Positions 12,524 to 22,573 of a stretch of 64,000 nucleotides of DNA are shown here, in pieces. The DNA is taken from assembly GCA_945643635.1 (NCBI GenBank), contig CALZFC010000284.1:670001-734000 (forward strand), written 5' to 3'. This DNA comes from Allodiplogaster sudhausi. Taxonomy: Eukaryota > Nematoda > Chromadorea > Rhabditida > Diplogasteridae. Numbering within the stretch: position 1 is the stretch's first letter; the number at the start of each line of letters is the position of its first letter. The notes beneath the pieces were generated by a model that worked only from the letters and a program-made list of their open reading frames with translations, was not told the DNA's origin and did not search any database. The position numbers and the translations under genes are program-made.

Positions 12524-13683
12524 CAGATGCTTGAAATGACATTGTAGTTGTACAACAATGGTGACAAATCACTCGAATCATAAACAATTATTGAGTACTT
12601 TTATTTGATATTTGACATATTTGAAATCCATTGATATTTGGCAAGTTCTGCGAGTTGCACAAGTTAACAAAGACAGGGAAGAACCTGCCGAGCGTAATAT
12701 ATCGAAACGATTTCCTTTTTTATTTTTATTTGTTTGGATTTATTGAAGGATTTAAAGGAGCAAAGAATTTTTCGTAGAGGCTTTCCTTGCAGTGTTCCAT
12801 TTGTATACGCACATTAGATGAGAGGTCAGTATCGTAACAAACTTCTAGGTCTGTAAAAGAGGAAAGAGTGGGGGAGGGGAACATTTTGAATACTCTCTCT
12901 CTCTCTTTCCTTTTATCTGTCGCTGTCCCTCGTCCTATCTCTCTCTCTCTCTTTCTCAAGATAGCTCTTTCTCTCTAGACTGTCGTTATCTCGTTCTTTT
13001 TCACTCTTTCGCTTTTGTTTTCCACTCTGACTGCAGAATTTATTCTAACGAACTGACAACGAGTTCCCGTACTGACTTCTTCTCTTCCTCTTCTTCTCTC
13101 CAACAGTCTGTCTTGGTATTTGCGAAGCGAATGAAAGTTTGTCTGTATTTTGCATGAGAACAGGATGCAGCTGTCTGCTTGTTACTCTGCCACGACGAGT
13201 TTGTGGAAAGAAGTAGACAATGAAGCGTGCGTCTGCATTCTTTTCTATAGACAGAGTGAATATACTCGGTTGACCTTCCATCGATGGCCCCCCTCACCTT
13301 TGGCACATGACATATGATAAGATAATCGCTTTCTGCAAACATCAATAGTCTTGACCTCTCTCTCAATAGTCTCCTATAGATTGACAACTCTTCTGTATTT
13401 CAAACTGGTTTCAGAGGCTTGCTTTTAGGTCCCGGCCATTAAAGAGGGTGGGGGGAGGGGGGATAATTTGCTTTTCAACTTGACGAATGCTGTTTTGAAG
13501 ATGTTCTATTCCCTTAATTGCAGTTACCATGGATCTGTTTATTTCATCTTTATAGCTCTAAATAATTGATAAATGGTTTCCTATAATTTGTGTACTTCAA
13601 ATTTCAGCTGATCTCAACCTCGAGGCAACTCCATTTAATGTGTTTTTTAATATAAACAAAATCAATGCGGAATTCCAGATGCG
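12524..13683. other. spacer with CT-rich patches
   Basis: No gene is supported. CT microsatellite patches lie near 12890-12975 and a G-rich run near 13448-13462. Minus-strand open frames at 13040-13387 lack domain or splice support. Confidence 0.6.
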
Positions 13684-15304
13684 ATGTCGTTCGCAGCTGC
13701 AGCCGAGTTTTTCACTGCAGCGGAAGCGCATCGACTGTCAAGATCACACATTGTTATTCTCTTCGGATGGGCTGGTTAATTTAGTTAACAGCTTTGCTTT
13801 TCTCCATCTTAATGTAGATCATCTAATCAAATTTCATTTAAAAAAAGCTATTGCCAGGATCTACCCGACGGAATCTCGCAAAATACGCGGAATTCTACTC
13901 TCAGAAGGGCCTCGAGTCGATAGCCTACATTGCGCCATTTGTTGTATATTCGCATGGGCTAGCGGCAAGCCTTGTTGCCTGCTTTTTCCTCTAGCCACCC
14001 TCTATTTCTATCGCCTCTCTCGTTCTTTCTTTCTCTCATTCTCTTTTCTACCTACCTCTCATTCTCCCTTGACATTTGTTCTCAAAGTATTCTTGACCAG
14101 TCATTGAAACCCGAATTAATGTTTATCTATATGTAGATGCTCTCCCTCTACAGAACATCCTTGACGTGTCGGGTCTCTCTTCCTCTCTTGCTGATGTCCT
14201 CCCTGGTCGTCGTCTGATTCTGCATCTGATGAGTATGCACGGCGCCAAGACTCTCGTGGTGCTGCTCCACACTCGGCAGTTCTCTCGTCTCCTCCTCCAC
14301 ACCGACCTCGTCGTCTTCGACAGCTGCCCCACTTACACGCATCCGCTGAAGGTGCAAGTCTCTTGCTTTTCTATCACAGAATACTTTCGGACAATACGTA
14401 TGCATATGAAGAGGGTCAATCACGTCATAGAACTAAATCAGCATCATTACTCAATTCCCCTTCATCTTCTCTCATGTAAATACTCTCTCCCTCTATGTAT
14501 CTTATTCTCTCCTTTCATTGTCTTCTCTTTCCTCTCTTCAAGGTCTCTCTGCCCTACTCCCCCGTTCTGGACAGCGTACACTCCGTGTGGCTGTCGAACG
14601 CGACTTGGTGGCAGAGATGCATCATCTTTCCACTCTGGAAGAGGCTTCAAGTTATTATATTTCTTCTCTTAATTAATCATTGAAGTTATATCTTATGTTA
14701 TTTTTAGTGCATTTTAAAAATAATTTTTAAACTTTATTTTAAAACGCTATCCCGTTTTTCTTATGGCAGCTTTCGATATTTCCAGCTGCTGAAGATTGCA
14801 AGCGAAGGATTCAAGACGTTTCTCGCTATGACCATTGGCGATACCCTGCCGAGTGAAGTGGACACCGCCCACTTCCTGAGAGAACACGTTGACTTGCCGC
14901 GCAACTTGCTCTTCTTCTACTCCAAGGCGGACTCGGTGTGTCCGGCGGAGTCTATTCGGGTACGGTTTCATTTACTTATGCTCCCTAATTTTCTTTCTCG
15001 CTTTCACTCTTCCCTCTGTGTAGCGTTTCTTTTTACCCGAGAGCAAATCTCTAGAAAAATATTTTATATTATTTGCAAATATACATATGTACATATAAGA
15101 AGAAATACTCTTGAGAAGTTCCACACGTTTCTTTCTGAGCGACGTGGCATTCCCGTGGCTGTTCACTGCTTCGCAGACTCTCCCCATGTCCAGCATCTCC
15201 TTCGGTATCCCAAGGAGTACTCGGCTGCAATCGATCGAGCCCTTGCCAGCATCGCCATTTCCACTTATTGCACACTGGAAGAAAAGCAAAGATGCAAGCT
15301 GTGA
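13684..15304 (+). CDS. TMEM53/DUF829 family protein, paralogue A
   Basis: Six exons: 13684-13774, 13858-13964, 14154-14351, 14543-14650, 14786-14959, 15116-15304; 288 residues. DUF829 (TMEM53/NET4) proteins have an alpha/beta-hydrolase-like fold and sit at the nuclear envelope or ER in animals; their chemistry is not settled. Seen here: strand-turn ILFGWAG near residue 30, RRLILHLMSMHG, LVVFDSCPTY, FLREHVDLPRNLLFFYSKAD with an Asp in the usual acid position, and DSPHVQHLL with a His. Exon sizes 107, 108 and 174 are the same as in the two paralogues downstream, which fixed the last acceptor (gag before 15116). The second intron starts with GC (donor at 13965). It is the most divergent of the three copies (for example APFVVYSHGLA where the others have APFRPFAYGLQ). 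Confidence 0.8.
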
Positions 15305-17249
15305 ATAATTTCAAATTGTGTAATAATGATTTGCTAACAAGGTAATTAATTACCTCTATACTTCTTATACGATATAATCTACCTGATAAATATAGCACAA
15401 TTTATGGGTCGCCGCAACTAGAACCACATGTCATTTTTGAGCACGGAATGGCCCTAAATTGTTTTAAAAATGACAACTCCATTCCTTATGACCTCGCTCC
15501 TTCCTTCGTTCTCAACCGAGCACCGTCACATTCAGTGAACGTCTACCAAGTCGTGCCGTAAGAAGCCAATAGTCCATGTACATAGTTGCCGTAATTCCAG
15601 TTTATGAGGCGTCTTATTTTTGGTGAAAGAATGTCAAGGAAACTCTAACTTGCAATGTTCAGATGAAGAAAACAGCCTTGTCTGTTTAAAATGTATTGAC
15701 ATGGATTCCATGACATCAACAACTGTTTTCTCTGAAGATCGTAAAGGTATTTGCTGTTCATCTTTCCGTTTTGATCGGGAAACATTTTTTAAAGAAACTG
15801 AGAGAAATGCCACACCTCTTCCTCGCTCTCAATCTCACAATCAGGGCTGGTCAGGTTCACAAGCAGACTACACACATTCCACCTACATAACTACTGCATC
15901 CATTTCTCTCACGACTCGCTAGTTATCTTGTCGGGCTCTCTCTCTCTCTCTCCTCTCTTTCTCCCTCTCTTTCTCTCTCTTTCATTCCCTCTCGGCTCCC
16001 TTGCTCTTCTCGCTCCCTCTTCCTACCTTCTCTGCTTCGTTCGCAGTCTCCTCTCCCTCTGTTTGTCAAATTGCCTCTCCTCTAGTCTTTACATAGCTGA
16101 TTCTGTCAAAATATATAGGTCTCTCTGAACTTCGATCTCCTGACGACGAGAGTCACCGCTGTTTAAACTAATGTCGGAGACTAAAAAATGGAGCCCTTTC
16201 ACAAATGAATAATCTCTCTCTCTCCTTCTCTTGCTCCTATCCCTCTCTCTCTCTCTCTGTTTATAGGAAACGCAAAAAGTTTAAGAAAAATTTAAATTTT
16301 TCCCCTCTTTTATATTTTCCACTATCCTTCTCAAATGGCCCAGCGTGTTCAGTTAGGCTCACACTGCATATATCTATGTATGTATATTTGATATCTCCCA
16401 GTGAATGCGATAAAGAAATTCATATGTACAAATCGGATTTTTTGAGGGTCACTGCCTCAAGAAATGAAGAAATATCTTTAGCGTACAAGCCAGCAAGCAA
16501 TCACCATCGTTCCATTGGACAGCCAAGGGACCAGTGGTTCAGATAGCAGAGGAGTCCCCCCCCCCCGAGCCAACTGCTGTGAGGTGACTACAGTACGCCC
16601 ACTCGTGTATACACTTTGCTCGCCAATAGTCCAGGCTCCGCTTCACATGCTCACATCACAAGAAAAATAAGTGTTCGATTATCTACCCCTCTCTCTCTCC
16701 CTCTCTTCCTCACCCTCTTACTGCCTCTTTCATTCTTTCTCTCTGTCTCTCTTTCTCTCTTTCTCTCTCTATCTTATCTTTCTCTTCCTCTCTATCTCTC
16801 TCACTTTATAAGCCAAAACTTGTCTATACTCAACCCCTCCTCCTCCCTTCAAGCGATCTCATTCCATTTCGACTACAAAAAAGACCAAATAACGAGAGAA
16901 GACAGCAGTGGCTGCCTCTTACCGTAAAGTGGACGCCATCTCATTCAATTCTTCGTCTTTGCCGGAAGTACCTTGAGCAGCTTTTCACTTTGACAAATCT
17001 TGTTTCATTTTTGTTTCTCGTAATTAAAACTATTTTTATTTTCTGTTAACCGTTTGAACCAGAAAGACATGTTATCCAAAGTGTGCAACATTTCCCGATT
17101 CATTTTACTCGATTAAAATTCATAATAGAAGTATCGAGTGCGTTTTTTGGTGTTATGAAAGAAAGGCGCCAAACTTAGGAATTCAAAAAACAGCTTATTG
17201 TTAGAAGGAGTTTGCAGTCTTTGAATGAAAATATTCATGAATATACACA
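15305..17249. other. spacer with CT-rich sequence
   Basis: CT-rich low-complexity sequence covers about 15935-16010, 16210-16260 and 16690-16805, and a run of C lies at 16558-16566. One open frame at 15620-15922 has several cysteines near its start but no matching exons. I see no supported gene. Confidence 0.55.
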
Positions 17250-18765
17250 TATGTATGTACATACATATATGACGGTGCCAACTAAAAAACGGTCGTTTTT
17301 GCGTTTTCGAGTGATTTGTGTCATGTGTAAGCTTACTAAACTGCATATTTTTCTGGGCATCTTTATCCATGTACAAAAGTGTGCAGAAATTCGAGTGAAA
17401 AATTAGTAGAAATGTACATGTATTAAACTGATCAAAATCAGTTTGAGAATTGAGCAAAAATATACACGTACAAATTTGTTCATAAAACGGAGTCAAAAAT
17501 TAGTAGAAATGTACATGTACTAAAGTGCTCAAAAACAATAGAAGAAAGTGGGCACAAATATACGCGTACAAAAGTGTACGGAAAATCTGGGCCAGAATGT
17601 ACGCGTACAAAACTGCTCAAAAAATTTAACACAAAATACATGTACAAAAGTGCTCAAAAATGAAATACGAATGGCGAAAAAACCTCTTAATTACAGGAGT
17701 GAATTAATGCTTTTACGAGTAAAAAACAACTAAATATTCTACCTATCTAGGAAAACAACAAAACTTTCACTTAATAAGTTTATAAAGTAAAAATCACAAT
17801 ATCGGCCATGTTCAACACTCCAACAAACAAAATGACAACGGCCCACCCAATAATGGCAAAGGCGTATAAATAAAAACATTAGAAAAGGAAAACAAAAAAA
17901 AATAGCTTGAAAACTACTATGGAGGGAAGCAAGGATGTCGAAACATGTTTTCGAAAACGGCATGCTAGCTGCGTCGCGTGCAAAACGCGTTTCGTGCGCA
18001 GTTTCAGTTTCTCGCGCGTTTGCTGCGCGTTTTAGATGGCCCTCTTCGAAAACATGTTTCGACATCCTTTCATTGCTCCATATTATATTTTAAAGCTGTT
18101 TTATGTTCTATTGCGTTTCTAATGTTTTAGTTTATTTATTCTTGCCAGTGTAGGGTGGACTTGACGTTGGCATTTTGTTAGTTGGGGTTTGAAAATGACC
18201 GATATTGTGATTTTTACTTTCTAAACTTATTAGGTGAAGGTTTTGTTGTTTTCCTAGATAGGTAGGATAGTTAATTGTCTTTTTTAATTGTATAAGCATT
18301 AATTTACTCCTGTAATTAACAGGTTTTTTCCTGCTTGTCGTATTTCATTTTTGAGCACTTTTGTATATGTATTTTTGTGCTCAATTTTTTGTGAAGTTTT
18401 CTACGCGTACTTTCTGGCCCAGATTTTCTGCACCACTTTTGTGCGCGTATATTCGTGCTCATTTTTCTTGATCAGTTTTCAGCACCTTAGTACACGTACT
18501 TTTCTGCCCATTTTTCAGTCTGATTCCTATACATATTTATACGCGTACTTTCATGCTCATTTTCCAAAATGATTTATGCGCATGTTAGTACATGTATTTT
18601 CAATTTTTTTTGCGCATATTTGTACGTGAATAAAGCTGCTCAAAAAAATAAGCTGCTTGGTGCATGTAGTTTTCTACACACATGACACAAATCTCTCGAA
18701 AACGCAAAAATGACCGTTTTTTTAGTTGGCATCGTCATATATGTACATACATACATACGTACGTA
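17250..18765. mobile_element. 1.5-kb foldback element with long inverted arms
   Basis: The left end (GACGGTGCCAACTAAAAAAC at 17271) returns in reverse complement at the right end (about 18710-18740). The match continues inward for about 700 bases per arm, including CCTATCTAGGAAAACAACAA near 17740 against its complement near 18250. The centre near 17935-18070 is a GC-rich palindrome bounded by CGAAAACATG words. Each arm holds degenerate repeats of the type ACATGTACAAAAGTGCTCAA. No coding capacity is visible, so it is a non-autonomous element. Confidence 0.85.
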
Positions 18766-19410
18766 TGAAAGTTTTATATGCATATACTGCATAGGTTAAA
18801 AAACTTTTCAATCACCTTTTTATCATTGTTCGTTTTGTCCTCGAGAAAAAAAAAAGAGAAAAATGGCGCACACAAATTCTGGAAAAAAAGAAGCATCTTT
18901 AAAATATAAGCTAATTCTATAGAACTCCATAGAGTGTCAAAATTTTTGAATGTTGCTGTTACAGGCTGGCAATATGCCAGACAGAGAATTCCTTATCGCC
19001 TTATCAATCCACTTTCTGAGACATCACGTCAATGTTATCTCCTTATTTTACTTCCTTGTAATGCACGGGCCTATATAGACCTACCGTACTATTGCTTTAA
19101 GTTGACAGATTGACATAACAAAGAAAACGACAGAAGTATTACCGACCATTCCACTTTTTGTAAGTCCTTTGCTTGGATGACAGACAGTTCATTGAGGTAT
19201 AACGGTATGAATGCAATGTGAGGGCAGATATCAGTAGGCTAGGAATATTAAACAAATCAAGAATGTTCCACAACGAAGTGGTTGAAAAAGACGACGTCCT
19301 CCTTTCTACTCCTGTTTTCATTCCCAGCGCGAACGCGGCAATTCGAACATGCATGAACTGCATTCTGCCGTGAAAATCCCACTTAAAAAAAACAAGTGCA
19401 TTTTCGAGAG
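18766..19410. other. spacer between foldback element and TMEM53 paralogue B
   Basis: I see no gene. The last bases before the ATG (TTTTCGAGAG) resemble those before paralogue C (TGTTCGAGAG at about 31847), so the shared start is supported. Confidence 0.5.
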
Positions 19411-20903
19411 ATGAATCCGGCGGCTTCTGGAGCGACTGCAGTGTCACTGGTGCTGAAGGCCGCGGCCGAGTCTCAGCATCGCCTCGCTCGCTCCCACACT
19501 GTCTTGTTGCTTGGCTGGGCTGGTTTGTGCACACCATGAAATTTAATTGTTATGCTAACTGCTAAAAAAATTAATTATTCAATAATCAATGTGAAATGTC
19601 AAAGAACGTATGAAAGTCGTTTAAAAAACAAAAAAATAATATTGAACAAATTTCCAGGTGCGAGTCCTAGGCAGTTGACGAAGTACGGTGAGCTTTATAC
19701 GGAGAAAGGTCTTGATACCCTAGGCTTCAATGCGCCGTTCCGGCCATTTGCCTATGGGCTGCAGGTAATGTTTGTCTTAGTAAATAGAGTTATTTTATTT
19801 AGTTTTTTTTAAACTAATACACGTTATGTCGTTGAAGAAGCGAACAAATTCCTGCTAATTCATCTGAACACCTCCAGGACTGCCGAGACACGTCTCACCT
19901 GGCTCCTCTTCTGTCGTCGACTCTCTTCGAACAGCGCCGTCGTCTGATCCTCCACGTCATGAGCATGCAAGGGCTGTACACTCTCGTCTCTCTCCTCCAC
20001 TCTCGCCCCTTCTCCGCTCTCTTCCGCCACACCGACCTCGTCGTCTTCGACAGCTGCCCCGTCTACGTCGACCATCTCAAGGTAGTGGCAGTTTTCACGT
20101 TTTGTCTGGAATGATAGGATGATTAGTTGCCGAATAGTATCCTAATAGTGATGCTGACAGATCGGCCCTCCGCACAAGAGAGTGCTGGACAGCGTGAGTC
20201 TGCCGTGGCTGAAGGCAGCGTCGCTCTGGCAGCGCATGCTCTTTTACCCTCTCTGGCGCCAGCTCGAGGTAGGGTATTATTTTAATGTTTTACCAGACCT
20301 CATTTTATTTCACCTTACAAATGTGGATTTTTTTCTTATTTTATATTTTGTGAACTTGTTTAATATTGTGAGTTATTAGTGAGTTCGTCACATTCAACAC
20401 ATTACAGATACTCAAAATCTCTCGGGAAGGCCTCAAGACGTTTCTGGCTCTGAACTTTGGCGGGAAGACGCTCCCTGTAGTGGACGGCTTCCACTTCTTG
20501 CGCGAGCATCCCGAGTTGCCGAGCAATCTTCTCTTCCTCTATTCAGACGGAGATTCTCTCTGCCGACCCAAGACCATCAAGGTATAATAATCGATTGATA
20601 TTTCCTAGAGTTCTATAAGGATGCTGCCAAATAGAACTGAAAATAGCAGATTCGGACTAATACCGACTGTCTTTTGAGGAGTTCCACGAGTACGTTGAGC
20701 TTAAACGGGGAATTCCAGTCGCTCATCAACGCTTCAGCGACTCGCAACATGTACGGCATCTTCTGAAGTATCCACGCGAATATTCACAAGCAGTTGATCG
20801 CGCTCTGGAACTAATCGATATCCGGAAAGGAAAAGAAACTAGCAGGGAGACGTTTGACATGGCAAACGAAAATGAACCACTTCTCAACGTGGCCGCAATG
20901 TGA
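19411..20903 (+). CDS. TMEM53/DUF829 family protein, paralogue B
   Basis: Six exons: 19411-19522, 19658-19764, 19878-20081, 20161-20268, 20408-20581, 20679-20903; 309 residues in frame. Same motifs as the other copies: VLLLGWAG, APFRPFAYGLQ, LFRHTDLVVFDSCPVY, FLREHPELPSNLLFLYSDGD and DSQHVRHLL near the C terminus. The last acceptor is gag rather than cag. Exon 3 differs from exon 3 of paralogue C at only two bases in 204, while the bordering introns are largely unalike. The function is inferred from the family (hydrolase-like membrane-associated protein). Confidence 0.85.
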
Positions 20904-22573
20904 TAGGCTATTGGTCACTTTAAAGAGAGAAATACCGTAAATTTACTTGTTCTCTTCTTCTTTGTTCATTTTCCAGCGGCGGATAATTAATTTGTTTTAC
21001 CCAAGCTTTGACTCTGTCCGCTTTCTGCTTCCGGCATTTTTGTATTTTCTCGTCCTATTCTTTAAAAAAGTAAAGCTTCTGATGGATTTCAGAAGAAAAT
21101 ATTGCTCGAAATGCTTCTTTTCTTTTTAAACAGATACATTTATATGTCACATTCTAGGCATTTGTTCAAAGAATTTCGAAATTGTGTAGATCTTATGTTG
21201 TTCAATACTTCATTAAATTATAAATAAAATAGGCATTATTACGGGAAGTTATGAAGAAGACTAATTAGCTTCTCGCAAGTGTAAGAAAAAACTTCACTTG
21301 TTAGCAACGAGTAGATAGTCTGGCGAATAAATGAGAGATCACTTTATCACACCATACGCATCATGGTCACAGAGCCTCTCCATCAAAAGGAGTTGCAAAA
21401 CGAAACAGAAAGAGAGAGAGAGAGAAAGAAAAATAGTTAGAGAGGGAGAAAGAGATGGAGGAAAGAGAGAGAAAGAGTGAGAGAACGAGAGGGTGGAATA
21501 GAGTCAATCAAAGAGATATTTGATAGAGAGATAACGCGAAAGAAAAAAGGAGAGGGACTGATCGACGAACTGTGCGGTTGTTGTGCCGAGAGATGGGAAA
21601 TTTGATGTCATGTAATCAAACTAGAGCAAATCTTTGAGCAAGTACCTACATGGATCCTGTCACATGGTATACTACATACATACATAGGTATGTACATGCA
21701 CACATGTATGTACTTACATAAATTTCATATATACATTTCAGCATACATGTAAATATGTATGTATGCTGGTTGTGTCTACCTGTTCAACAAGCCTAATATT
21801 TTCGAATTAATATTTCATGATTTTTCAGGATTAAACAACACGTTCTCTCCCAATGTGCGAGGAACGGTGCTTTGCTAAGTTAGTGTCAAGCCTTGAAATT
21901 GAAGTAGAAGAGATTATGTGGTCATAATAAGATTTTTTGTAAAGTTTTATCTCCTGCTCTTACATATGTAGTTTTCCTATTTCAAAAATGTTTCTCCTTT
22001 TGTTAGGGTCGGGTTCGGGTGGCCTTGTGACGGTCCCCAAGCCGCAGCAAGTTCACCCGAACCCGACCGTAACAAAACGGAGAAAAATTCCCGGGCATGA
22101 CAGTTTAGAGATTTTACATTTTTTTAGAAGACACGTACGATACTAAATTATTACGATTGCAATCATGTCACTGGCCACATTTTTTTTCTGAAAACACTAC
22201 AAATGAAGATTTAGCGAAAAATATAGAGCATGAGCAATAGAAAAGAGCTAATTATTGTTAGCACTGCTAATTGCAGTCATTTCATACACCGACACTTTAT
22301 TAGTCCGAAAATTAAGAAATAGAGATTAAAAGTAAGTTGGAGATGAGAGATTACGAGAGAACATAGTCAGTGTAAATTGGCAGTCGAAAGTCCCGGACAA
22401 TTCGCACGCGAAGATATGGCCAGAAGGTGTCATAGACCACTTGACGCTCAGTTTGGATGAGTATCAAGGTGATGATGCTTCACCAGGCCGTAGCATCTCA
22501 ATCAGTCTTCATTCTACTCTCATCTACCCTCGTCAGCCGATTGGTTCTGACTCGCTAGTGAAAGAAAGAGAAA
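20904..22573. repeat. spacer with GA tract, ATGT repeats and an inverted repeat
   Basis: GA-rich sequence covers about 21410-21500 and ATGT repeats about 21665-21770. An inverted repeat at 21991-22085 has arms of about 30 bases (GGTCGGGTTCGGGTG and its complement, extended by TTTCTCC(G)TTTTGTTA). From about 22255 on the sequence matches the region upstream of the second Cys-rich gene (about 25535 on), so it is shared promoter. Confidence 0.65.
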
